Shown here: piece by piece, positions 11,417 to 21,055 of the stretch
How the letters are laid out: each line of letters starts with the position of its first letter
Numbering within the stretch: the first letter of the stretch is position 1
Source: Oscarella lobularis
Taxonomy: Eukaryota > Porifera > Homoscleromorpha > Homosclerophorida > Oscarellidae
NCBI RefSeq assembly: GCF_947507565.1
Contig: NC_089179.1
Location: 2,807,747-2,871,746 of the forward strand
Length of the DNA stretch: 64,000 nucleotides
Direction: 5' to 3'
Made by a program: the position numbers and the translations under genes
Notes under the pieces: model-generated
Told to the model about the DNA's origin: nothing
The model's database searches: none
The model's input: the letters and a program-made list of their open reading frames with translations, nothing else

Positions 11417-12183
11417 TAGTATTAAAGATGATATGTTTAGGCTAAATTTCCTGCTAGTTAGAAGGTGCTCCGCTCCCTGAACTCGTTATTCTGGAGGCTT
11501 TTCCTTCAGTTGATGTATTTGTCGAAGCGATCGGCTGAAAACGCAAGTAAACTCGTCTTCTGTCATATATATCTCTAATCTTGAACGCGCGTTACAGCGA
11601 CGTATTGCTGACCATATAAGGAGCGTGACCGATAAACAAAGAAACTACTTACGAAATCTCTGACGTCCCTTCTAAGAGACCCTCCCACCAGTGTGTGGTT
11701 GGTAATCGGGTGTCGGGCCTTTTTATCTGCAGGACTTTTGTTGAAGTAAATAAGATTTTAGATTACATACTGTATTACATAAGAATATTGTTGGCTAATT
11801 CTACTTTTTTGGGACTTCGTTTCGCCGTATGGACGCTCTTCGCGTCGAACGCTTCGAGAATTACAGTCCGTTCACGTTCACTTTGCCGATTGAAAATCGG
11901 CCATATCTTCGTCGTAGAACGTCGGATTCAGACTGTTTTAATTCAGCCCTCCCCTATAAAATGTAACTATTGGCAGCATTGATCTTTTTAGAAAATGATC
12001 CACTGTGAAATAGTGTGTTGTCGTCTACAACGACAGCAAGGGTAGAGGCTGCCATGCTGCCGCCCATTAGGACCCTCCGTCCCTCGGCAGTCGGCAGCCA
12101 AGACTCGGGGCTTCCGAATATTCTCCCTCTATGGCCCGAGCTGTATCGTTGCGGCAGAATATTGGAAACTTCGCGCAATTTTT
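11417..12183. other. No gene recognised
   Basis: The sequence immediately right of the Helitron holds only short, unsupported frames on both strands. I see no repeat structure or splice pattern that makes a gene. Confidence 0.5.
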
Positions 12184-12608
12184 TTAGGTACGAAACGTGA
12201 TCATCAAATTAGTGCCCTCAGACAAGACAAGGCAAGGACGCATCGACGCCTTGGAAGGAACGTAGGGTCCGTAGACATTGACGCCGCCGATTGAAGACTC
12301 TGTGCGACCAGTGTAAGTACGAAGCACACTATTGACTTCCCGAAGCCGGAAACAAAACAAAACGTCACGACCATGCGAAAGGTACTTTATTGTCGACGAG
12401 TGGGCATCTTTCAGCTTGGAGACGAAAAAGCCTCGCAACCACGCCGCAATGCTTCCTCAAAGTTCTCGTTGCTGAAGGAGTAGCGTCTAGGGTCGCGCAG
12501 CCCGGAGGACCGCGAAAGCACGGCAGAATATTCTCCAGGCTCGGAATTTAACCGTTTTTTAAGGCAACAAAGGTTGTGGCGGATATTTGACAATTTGGTT
12601 TCGACCAA
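12184..12608 (-). pseudogene. Unrecognised minus-strand coding remnant
   Basis: Two minus-strand frames look protein-like. 12608-12411 has LSNIRHNLCCLKKRLNSEPG, and 12438-12184 contains LREVNSVLRTYTGRTESSIG and then LVLSEGTNLMITFRT. The second has regular hydrophobic spacing, as in a beta-sandwich extracellular domain, and its upstream end overlaps the first in another frame, suggesting one frameshift. I do not recognise the family. It could be a decayed exon or an open frame of no significance. Confidence 0.25.
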
Positions 12609-13229
12609 CTATCGTATTCTAATCGATTGGCGAAATCGATCGAATTCGGCAAGAAGACGTTAGGAAACGGTTCTGTCGGAATAAGCGTGAGTCCACGAGC
12701 TAAAACTAGAATTTCTGTGTTTGTGAGAGTGACGTCGCCTGTCGTTACGATCGTGCGTTTCGCTTGGGCTAGTGCTTGGTGCTTCCGGACGAGAGCAATC
12801 GTGTGTCGTAAATGAGTTTTATGATGTAAATTACGACGAACGGTTGGGCGGCGGCGACTTTGTTTTTATTTTTGAGCGCGATCGAATCATTACTACGTTT
12901 TTTCAATGAATTTTTATTGAAATGTAATGATATCTTGGGGTTGGATAGCGTCGGCGTCGTGTCGACGCGACAATTTGCCGCTAACCAAACGTTATCGCTA
13001 TCCTCGTCGTCGTTAAAAAACGGCGGTTCCGCTAAATTGCACGAACAACAGCTAGGACATTGAGTAAAGGGTGGAAGACACGTACAAAGACATTGACACG
13101 AATAATAATAAAAGAAAGAAGCATGCAAATTGTCTTTCAATGTTTCGTCGTCGGCGGGTGGCGTTAAGAACTAACACGTCCGCGGTACTTGCCGCGGTAG
13201 TCCCGGCCTCCTCGGTGGTGGAAGCCCCG

Positions 13230-14195
13230 TCATCGGCCCCGTCCGCGCTGATTCGGCGTCGGGTTTTCTGTCCTACGGACGGTGTTTGTGTCGCCGAGGT
13301 TGCCGCCGTTTCGGGACGACGTCGATTCAATGTCGATTGACATTAACGGCTTGACGGTGTTCGTCTGTTCGCTTGTGTCGCCGCCGTTTGTCGACGCCTG
13401 TTGAGTCGACTGTTGAGTCGTCGACTGATTAGGCGACGCTGTTGATTGTCCTACGTGTTTGAGAAGGGTTAGGGGATGGAATAGTAATAATATTTAATTG
13501 ATACTTGTTGGCAGACTGGTCGTGGTAATTAATTTTTTTTATTCTTACCGCTTCCGCCCCCGCCGCCTCTTTTCCCGTATCGTCTGAGTTTTGGCCTGGG
13601 CCCGCGCGACGATGACGAAGAGTTTGGCGTCTTGGTTGTTGCCGGCGAGGAAGACGATGAATTTGTATCCGTTTTCGGATCCAACCAATCGTCGCCGTCG
13701 ATATCGTCAAAGATTTTGACGACTCCGTCGTTTTGTAAATAAGCGTGCTTTCGTTTCAGTGCCGATGATTGTTTGAATTGGAAAATCGGCAAAATGGCTT
13801 TGTTTAAAGCCGACGCTGACGACAGGATCAATAGAGGCGTCGTCGCTGGTAAAACGGTTGACCACGTTTTGGCCAACTCTCATGCCTCGTCGGTGTCCCA
13901 TTGGGGACGGAACTGCAAGTTCGCCGACCAATGGGCAAGGCTATCCGATCGATCCTTGCTATTGGTAATGGTCATTCCTTCGTTGCCGCCCTTGGACGCT
14001 GTCGAAGGTCCGCCTCGTTCCGTCGTCGTCGGCAAGATAAGTGGCTGTTTGCCCTTTCGATTTGTCCGTGACGAGTTTGAGGGAGCGCCGGTCGTCGTGG
14101 CGGCAGTTGAACTAACGCCACTGTTTCCAGCGTTGACTCCCGATTCCGCCGATTTGGCAGAAGTAGAGGTAGAATCAGATCTTGATGACGCCTAA
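13230..14195 (-). CDS. Low-complexity Ser/Thr/Gln/Gly-rich protein, 3' exons (unrecognised)
   Basis: The last exon (13450-13230, stop TGA at 13232-13230) joins an upstream exon (about 13876-13549) across an intron of 98 bp with a GTAAGA donor and CGTAG acceptor; the split Gly codon is preserved. The joined frame contains an acidic patch near FDDIDGDDW, a poly-Ser/Thr run, a GGGGGSG stretch and a Gln/Ser/Thr-rich tail ending in RGRGR. The 5' part is unclear: a Ser/Thr-rich frame at 14195-13880 lies in another phase and ends in a stop. No domain is recognised. CpG-rich codon use is unlike the AT-richer flanks. Confidence 0.35.
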
Positions 14196-14199
14196 TTAA

Positions 14200-14290
14200 T
14201 ACCCCGCAGCACCAAATCCAGTTTAGGTGCGCTGCCGCGAACAGATCTCTTATGCCAAACCCGACCTGCCAATGCCTCACACCAGCCAGG
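14200..14290 (-). pseudogene. Fragment of tyrosine recombinase from Ngaro-type element B
   Basis: About 90 bp here match 58162-58250 with scattered substitutions, including the shared string ACCTGCCAATGCCTCAC. Translation on the minus strand gives MRHWQV...FAAAH, compared with VRHWQVVSGMGDPFAAAH in the recombinase at 57576. It is an isolated scrap without the rest of an element. Its left border abuts the Ser/Thr-rich frame at 13880-14195. Confidence 0.7.
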
Positions 14291-15131
14291 TAAGATTAGA
14301 TTTAATAGAACGCGAGTTACGAGCTAGAAGCCTACTACTGTCGAGCTTCGTGATTGGACCGCACGGGTCCTTTTGGCCCGCACGGCTTTGTACATAGTAG
14401 ATTTAATCGCTCTTTCCGCGGCGTCCCCCTCCCACGCATCTTAGCGCGCGGGAAGAGGGTCTGGATCCTCGAGGCTAGCTGGACCCTCGAACCTAGGGCT
14501 TGCCATGCCTGGTTTGTAGCAGGGGCTGTACCATTTCAAGAAGCATGACCAGCCGGACGAGTCTTCCACCTGTGAAAAGGTACCGACAAAATGACTTATC
14601 TCGCGACCGTTTACACTCCAACAATCGATCGACCCATTCACCACACCTCCGTCAACGAATATTATTTGATCGATGAACGAAGCGAAAGAGACGAGACGAT
14701 GAGAGGCGAGTTCAAAATAAAACGAACGTACGGGTTTTTACTATCCTGGGAAGATGTCGGATTCTTCAAAAAGACTCACAGTTCAGCTACGAGCAAGTTC
14801 GGCCGTCTCCTTTTCGAGAAAAACAACGTCGAACACTCGAGAGCCGCGCAACCTTCTCCAGAAACGTCGAAAAACCGACGAATCGTTTTTCGTTCTTATT
14901 AATTTTCCCTGGAAATATTATTGGAGGGCAGGTGGATAAAAACTTATTAAGATGCTTAAGCGTCTTTTAGTTTGTTATCTTAGAGAAAGTTTTCCAAGAC
15001 CACCAGTTTTGACCCAATATCGCCGTTGCCTCTCAATAGATGAAGAGAACGCATTGCGCTATGCCGCCGGTTTTGTACTATTATACAGTTGATTTCAAGT
15101 TGGTTGTCGCATGCGATAAGGACAGAAGTGG

Positions 15132-16112
15132 ATGGCTTCTTCGTCAGTCTCGTATAGTCTACGGTACGCGCATTATAATGACGTCGAAGCAGCCGTTCGT
15201 GTTACTCCCAGCAGCAGCAACGAACACGGCGACGCCAAAAGGAACGCAAACGTTTGTGTGAGTCCCTCATCTCGTTCCGGAACCAAAATCGTTCGAGCTG
15301 AAGCTCCGAATATTTGATAGCGACGCTAGGCGTAAAGGAAAAACGTTTCCGTTTAATAGCCTTAAACTCGACTGCATTAAATCCGCCAAAGATCTTAGGA
15401 GAGCTGTTGAAGACGAGTTTGTGAGCGAGCTAATAGCCGGAAAAGTCAGAGACATAGGATACTTCGATGGATCGACGAAAATGTGGCTTCGTAGCGACAA
15501 AGACGTCGATCAGCTTGTCCAACGGATTAGAAAAGAAGCGACACAATACTTTAGTGCGACTGCGCTAGGAAAATAAGCCATTTCAGTGACGACGAAAAAG
15601 ACCCTCATGACGAAATGCTGCAGCGTAAACAGAGCTCGAAACGTCGTCGTGTTGTTGAATCAGACGGTGGGAACAAGAAAGCCGCCATATCCGACTTGAG
15701 AAAGATCCACCGGCAACAGTACACTTCTCTCCAGTATCCCCTTTGGGCCGAGATGCTTGATGTGGGAACACACGACGACATGGACGTTCCCCCAAACGTC
15801 CCCTTGTTTACAGGCAATAATGGCCATCGGTCCTCAAAGAAGTTTTCTTTGGACAGCGCGGTGACGCATCTGATCTCTTCTGCCATCACTAACACTCTAG
15901 GAAATCCTTCTTCAAACGCTGTGCAAAACGCTATCCAGAGAAGCCCAAAAGAACCTGCTGGTGTTACCCTAACAAAGATGGCTGGCCTGCGAGGTACCTA
16001 TCTCCAGCAATTGCGAGAAGTACATAGTTTTTTTGAGATGGGAGCGCTTACAGCTACTGAAGTAGCTCAGCAAAAGCAGCAGATTCTGAAAGAGCGAGAA
16101 AGGTTGACGTGA
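15132..16112 (+). CDS. Two-part unrecognised protein, possibly transposon-associated
   Basis: A first block, open to a TAA near 15574, contains DLRRAVEDEFVSELIAGKVR and DGSTKMWLRSDKDVDQLVQ, a charged, PB1/ubiquitin-like looking segment. A second block (open from about 15580, ATG 15615, stop 16112) begins basic (QRKQSSKRRR), then has YPLWAEMLDVGTHDDMDVPP and MAGLRGTYLQQLREVHSFFE, and ends in a Gln/Lys-rich helix. The two blocks are in different frames with no clear intron, so either one frameshift or an unseen splice separates them. C-termini of this LRxxYLxQLRxxHxLxExGxL type recur in invertebrate transposon ORFs, from memory. It lies just left of the IS630-like remnant. Confidence 0.4.
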
Positions 16113-16689
16113 GTTACGTTCATTTTCAGAACTTTATGGACTTTATGACAGATTTTAATCTCTTATGCTTTTGGCATGCGTTACACATAAAACAGAATGA
16201 TTCTATGCTTTGGGTTAGAGGTTTACTAATTTGGTTGATTCTAGAATAAGTAAATGAAACAGAAATCGTATGCATTAAAATACAGATATCCAGCATGTTC
16301 CATGCAACTAATGCAGCAGCTGGTGTAACTGCAGCAAAGGCATTAACAATCAGTTCTCGGGTGGTAGCATCGCCTTCCACATGCCCTTCCACATTAGCCT
16401 TTATGTGGTATTTACCTTTTGAAAAAACTTCTTCTATTGGATTTACATTAGATCAGGGCTGTAAGAAGGAAGAAATTTGATAAGAACCCCCACTCCACGG
16501 AGGTCTGCAACTCCACGAACATGGTGGATAGCCGCGTTGTCCATAACAACAATGCTTTGAGGATTGCAGCCGTCAAATGGCAACAACTGAGGCAGATTAT
16601 ACCTACGCAAAAATCTAGAAAGCAGGGTCCGTTGACATTTCTCTCATAAAGGCAGGCATCTAGGACTCCATTCGAAGATATTGCTGATA

Positions 16690-18701
16690 CCGTAAACTCG
16701 GGATATTAAGTACCGGTACTTATATTCGATAAGTGTGTTGATTTTGAGCAGTAGAAGACATGGGTTCCTATATTCGCGCGGTACCTCTAGACGAATAACC
16801 TAAACGCAGTACTTAAACACAGTCGCTTGCGCTTTTTCTTTGCATTACTTGTTCAACCGAAGTGCTTGCGAAACACGCTCGGGACACAAGAGGCCGTCTG
16901 CTACCCCGCCGAGCTTGCGCAAACACGCTCAGACGCAGCTGCACTCGTCTATAATGTCTCTCAGTGAAGGCCAGAATGCTTCTGAAGACGATCCAGTTGA
17001 TTCGGTACCTTCCGATGCTGCTGCCGAAAAAGAGAGAGAAAACGTCGAGAGCATCGATAGAGCTACCGGTACCTTATCGGGAATCTCGAGAAAGCGTCGG
17101 GCGTACACGAGAGAGAAGAAGCTGCAAATTCTGAAGTACTACCACGAGCAGGGCCGAAACAAGTACCAAACGTGTCAAAGATTTGGGATTGGAAAACCGT
17201 CTTTGCTGCGTTGGATTCGAAACGAAGAGTCTATTCTGAAAAGCAAGAAAGGAAGGAAAAGAATAGGTAAAGCAGGTCGCCGCCCATTTTGGCCAGACAT
17301 GGAGGCAAGACTTGTTGAAGAATTCCGGAAGACGCGCGAGAAAGGCCTCAAAGTGAAGCACTATTGGTTCAAAGTTCGTGCGCGAGAACTTATGAAAGAA
17401 ATGCATCCAGAGGCAGACTTCCGTTTGTCACAAGGCTGGTTTGACAGATTTAAGTCGCGCAACAATCTTTCGTACCGCCGTTCCACAAATGTATCGCAAA
17501 AAAAGCCGGCTGATTTTGAAGAAAAAATTCGAGGTTTTCATCAAGAAATAAGGCGTGTTGCGTCAGCTAGTATAAGCGGCGTTGAACAGCTAGGAAAGTT
17601 TGCTCCGTCGACTATTGGAAACGTTGATCAAACTCCGCTCCCCTTTGCATTCAACAGTGGCCAAGGTTACGCTGAAACTGGTTCTTCGACCGTCTGGCAC
17701 CGAGGGACGAAATCGGGCCTCGAGAAAAGACAATGTACCGTTCAACTCACGATCTATGCAGATGGCATTGCACGAGTGAAACCTCTAATTATCTTTAGAG
17801 GAAAAGGATTAAGAATCAGTGCAAGTGAGAAAGAAAAATACGACAATCGTGTAGTAGTCAAGTTCCAGGTGAATGCGTGGTGCGACGAAAAAGTAATGAA
17901 AGATTGGGTCTTGACCATGTGGAGGCGTCCACTCGCTCCAGAAGGAAGAAAACCTAAACTACTTATTGCTGACGTCCACAAGGCTCAAACGACACCAGAA
18001 GTACAAAAAATGCTTAAGACCACCTGCCTGACGGACGTTGTCCTCGTTCCTCCTGGATGTACGAGCCTCGTCCAGCCACTCGACGTGTCGTTTAACAGCG
18101 AATTCAAGCAAATAATTGACAGATTGCAGACGGAACACATGCATGCCAACCTCGAAAGCTATACAGAGAACAAGCTCACGGCTTCTGATCGAAGAATTTT
18201 GATTACCCTCTGGGTTGGAACGGCGTGGGAAAAAATGTGTGAGAAGAAAGATATGATCATCCGAGCATTTAGGAAGTGCGGCATATCCGTTCCAATAGAT
18301 GGAAGTGAAGACGATGCAATCAATATCAAAGGCTTAGAGGATTACCGTGTGAGAAACATAGACGAGAATGAAAGTGCTTCCGAATCTGATGCAGAAGATA
18401 GTGACAGCGATGACATAGAAGATAGTGAGAGCAACGACCACGAAGAGGCATGGATCGGTGACTGAAAAACCTAAAGGTCTTAAAGAAAGCAACGATACTT
18501 TGAAAGAATTTATTTATTAAGTCGAACTTCTCTGTTTTGTTTGACGCACACTATAAACAAATAAATGGGTACTAATGAGCGTAGGGTACTTCTATTCAAA
18601 TGGGTACTTTAATTCGGAAGAGTGGTAGTAGACGTAAAAATGGGTACTTAACTTGAAGGGGTACCTCTAATTGATGGGTACTTAATATCCCGAGTTTACG
18701 G
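16690..18701 (+). mobile_element. Complete pogo-like DNA transposon nested in an IS630-like gene
   Basis: Perfect 25-bp inverted repeats (beginning CCGTAAACTCGGGATATTAA) lie at 16690-16714 and 18677-18701, flanked by TA at 16688 and 18702. The element is 2012 bp and contains one intact transposase gene. The right subterminal region has several copies of GGGTACTT (18561-18685), and related GGTACTTA copies lie inside the left end; such arrays often bind transposase. Perfect TIRs plus an uninterrupted gene point to a recent insertion. Confidence 0.93.
16954..18465 (+). CDS. pogo-like DDE transposase
   Basis: I place the start at the first ATG of the frame, 16954 (MSLSEGQNAS), giving 503 residues with no interruption; the frame is open upstream without ATG. 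After an acidic leader there is a pipsqueak-type helix-turn-helix (KLQILKYYHEQG...CQRFGIGKPSLLRWI), then a CENP-B-type DNA-binding domain (FWPDMEARLVEEF...SQGWFDRFKSR). The DDE_1 catalytic core shows NVDQTPLPF (first Asp), LLIADVHKAQTT (second Asp) and VPPGCTSLVQPLDVSFN (third Asp). The tail is strongly acidic (Glu/Asp/Ser). The enzyme cuts at the TIRs and inserts at TA. All three acidic residues and the flanking TIRs are present, so it may be active. Confidence 0.92.
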   Translation: MSLSEGQNASEDDPVDSVPSDAAAEKERENVESIDRATGTLSGISRKRRAYTREKKLQILKYYHEQGRNKYQTCQRFGIGKPSLLRWIRNEESILKSKKGRKRIGKAGRRPFWPDMEARLVEEFRKTREKGLKVKHYWFKVRARELMKEMHPEADFRLSQGWFDRFKSRNNLSYRRSTNVSQKKPADFEEKIRGFHQEIRRVASASISGVEQLGKFAPSTIGNVDQTPLPFAFNSGQGYAETGSSTVWHRGTKSGLEKRQCTVQLTIYADGIARVKPLIIFRGKGLRISASEKEKYDNRVVVKFQVNAWCDEKVMKDWVLTMWRRPLAPEGRKPKLLIADVHKAQTTPEVQKMLKTTCLTDVVLVPPGCTSLVQPLDVSFNSEFKQIIDRLQTEHMHANLESYTENKLTASDRRILITLWVGTAWEKMCEKKDMIIRAFRKCGISVPIDGSEDDAINIKGLEDYRVRNIDENESASESDAEDSDSDDIEDSESNDHEEAWIGD

Positions 18702-19426
18702 TATGACATTAATTTGTTTTCCTCTTGCAAAAAACGTTTGATCAATAGGACGCTTTCTCAATACTGCGAACCCATATCGACAGATGACGTTGCGTCTATC
18801 GAACCTAGACTCGTCAAGAAAAACGAACATGCTGGGCGAATAATTTGGGCAGTGCACTATAGACGCAATGTAACGCTGCCTGGCTTCTTTACCTCTCTGG
18901 GTTGGAATACGTCAAATGATTTTTCGCGAAAAATTCAGTCTCTTTAGCACCCGTTACAGGGACCGAAACAACACGCCCCGTCACGTTCTCCAGTTCATCG
19001 GCCAGCTCCGATAGGTACGCGCTTGGTCGTCGCACTACTGCTTTCAAAAGAAGAAACTGCTCGTAGCTCGTAAGTAGTTGAAAAGGGCCGTGCCGTGCTT
19101 TCTCCGGCCCAATGCTTCCGTTCGCAAAATGACGGCGTAAATACCGCTCAACAGTACGTGTACTCAAGTAAAACAAACGGCTTATCGATTTCGACGTGTG
19201 ATTTTGGAGTAACGCAAGCAATATGACACGGAGACGAAGATCGAGAGAGTATGGGCGAGATATCATTCAAATCTAACGTACGTCAAGGTACGTCTGGTGT
19301 CAAGAATTGCTGCTACACCATCGTTCCTGAATTCAAAAGCAACGTCCGTTTCTTTTCCCTGCACGTCTATCTCTCACTGCTATTCCGTGTCGTCTGAGGG
19401 TGTGTCGAACATGTCTGTGCTAGGTA

Positions 19427-19579
19427 TGTTGTGTTTGTTGTTACGGGGGAGATAAGATAGATACGAGAGGTTGGATTAGAGGAGAGAGAGAGCCTCACCC
19501 CTAATAAAGAGATCGAGAAAGAGACCATCAGCCACAGTGTGGACCCGAGTTACGCCTACGCGCAAAGAAGGTCGTAACA
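19427..19579 (+). repeat. Left LTR of the gypsy element
   Basis: 153 bp starting TGTTGTGTTTG and ending GTCGTAACA. It contains an AATAAA signal (CTAATAAAGAG), so promoter and polyadenylation functions may be packed in this short repeat. The primer-binding site follows within 5 bp. Confidence 0.92.
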
Positions 19580-19660
19580 ATTTGGGGGCCTGTGTCCGGA
19601 ATTCGAGCGGGGAAGCCCGGAAAGTGAGTTTGGAGTGTGAGTTGCGGATCGAAGCGTGCA

Positions 19661-21055
19661 ATGCCACAGAAGAAAAAGTCGCAACGCCAAGTTTCGAAGG
19701 CGAACAGAGCTTCGCCGCCGAAACGAACCGAGTCGTCGTCGCGTCAAGAAGCGGAAGAAAGCGACAGGGCGGACGACGAGCGAGAGGGGGCGGTTCCGAA
19801 CGTTCCCACGCCAAGGCGTGAGAGCGCGGATGAGGAGACGCGTGACGTGGGGCGGTTGCGCCACAAAGTCGACCAGTTGGCCGAGGAACTCTCACGCGTA
19901 ATCCACCAGCTGCGGTTGGAGCGAGAAGAATATCGGCTACTGCGAGAGGAACATCGCGAAACCGAGCTAGGATGGCTAAGGGAGAAAGACGTCCTGAGGG
20001 AGCGTCACTTCGATATGCTGCGGCAAGTCGATCTCCTGAAGCAACAGATTTCGCGGTCGACGTCTAGAAGCCAGTCAGTGGCGGGCGAAGACGAGGAGGA
20101 AGCCGTCGTGGAGGACGCTCGACGGTCGACCGGAAGTAGAAGAAAGCAGTCCCGGATCGAGGAGGAGTCGATGCCGGAAACAGAAGAAGAGGGTCGCGAC
20201 GACGTGACGAAGGGCGACGGTGGAACGGAAGACACGTCGTCAGATGAGGACCGGCACAGGGGTGCGGCGGCCTCAAAGAAAAAGAAAAAGAGAAGAAAAA
20301 ATCGAAGGAGTCGTCAGCGACAGAAGAAAGAAGCGTGCCGGAGCAGGCGGAGTTCATTGCAGCTATCCGCTCGATGGCAATGCCCAAGCTTCAACCATAC
20401 AACGGACGTGACGACCCGGAAGGCGAAAAACTCGACCAGTTTGTCAAGGAGTTTGAGAGACATGCGCAGGTGGCGGGCTGGACGGGCCAGCTGAAGGTTC
20501 AACAGTTTGCTTTGCGCCTGACGGGCAGAGCGCTCACCGCGTACGAATCAATCTCCGAGGCGGACAAAGAAACGTATTCGAAGATGCGCGAAGCGTTTCA
20601 AGCGAAGGCAGCTCCGCTGCTGTTAAAATCGTATCAAAGCCGTATGTTCCACAGTCGGGTCCAGGAGAAAGAGACGGTGCAACAGTACGCACAGCAGCTG
20701 CAGCACCTCTACGACAAGGCGTACGGCAGACATCCGATGACGCAGGAACTGAAAGACCAAATGTTGCTGGGGGCGTTTGAGCAAGGGCTTTAGGAAAGGT
20801 GGAAGAGGGAGCTAAAACCGCGGCCCCCTGCACGTTTGGGGACGCGCTTTTGCTGGCGCAAACAGCAGAGGCAGCCAAAAAACAGTTGATGCGCCGAAAC
20901 GTAAAAGAACAGACAGAAAAAGAGAGGCCACGATCCGAGGGACAGCGAATGGGCGAAAGGAAGGTGCGTGCAAAAAGGAGGGACACATTGCACCGGATTG
21001 CCCCGATCAAAGGGAGGCAGAGAAGTCGAAGGATAGTAGACGATCCGGAGCGAAT
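19661..21055 (+). pseudogene. gag of the gypsy element, frame-broken
   Basis: The N-terminus (ATG 19661, MPQKKKSQRQ) is basic with a coiled-coil stretch (VDQLAEELSRVIHQLRLERE), then an acidic-basic low-complexity region. The capsid-like core (FIAAIRSMAMPKLQPYNGRD to about 20790) is in another frame, reached by a shift in a poly-A-rich tract near 20280. A TAG at 20791, another frame change near 20797 and a third near 20950 lead into the zinc-knuckle region (KKEGHIAPDCP, then CFLCHRWGHYSFDC at about 21059). The knuckles bind RNA in the capsid. The series of single-base shifts could be decay or assembly indels. Confidence 0.75.

Larger units (their letters stand above)
16126..19266 (-). pseudogene. 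IS630/Tc1-like DDE transposase, split by a pogo-like insertion
   Basis: The N-terminal half lies at 19266-18704: start MISRPYSLDLRLRVILLALL, helix-turn-helix (LSTRTVERYLRRHF), then after a frame change VFLDESRFDRRNVI with the first catalytic Asp. The C-terminal half lies at 16689-16126: SIVVMDNAAIHHV with the second Asp, FLPSYSPDL, and IEEVFSKGKYHIKANVEG with the third acidic residue. The two halves join at the TA dinucleotide that flanks the element 16690-18701. A small insertion in PDL...NPIEE and at least one frameshift show it was already dead or has died since. It belongs to the bacterial-like IS630 branch of Tc1/mariner transposases. Confidence 0.75.
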
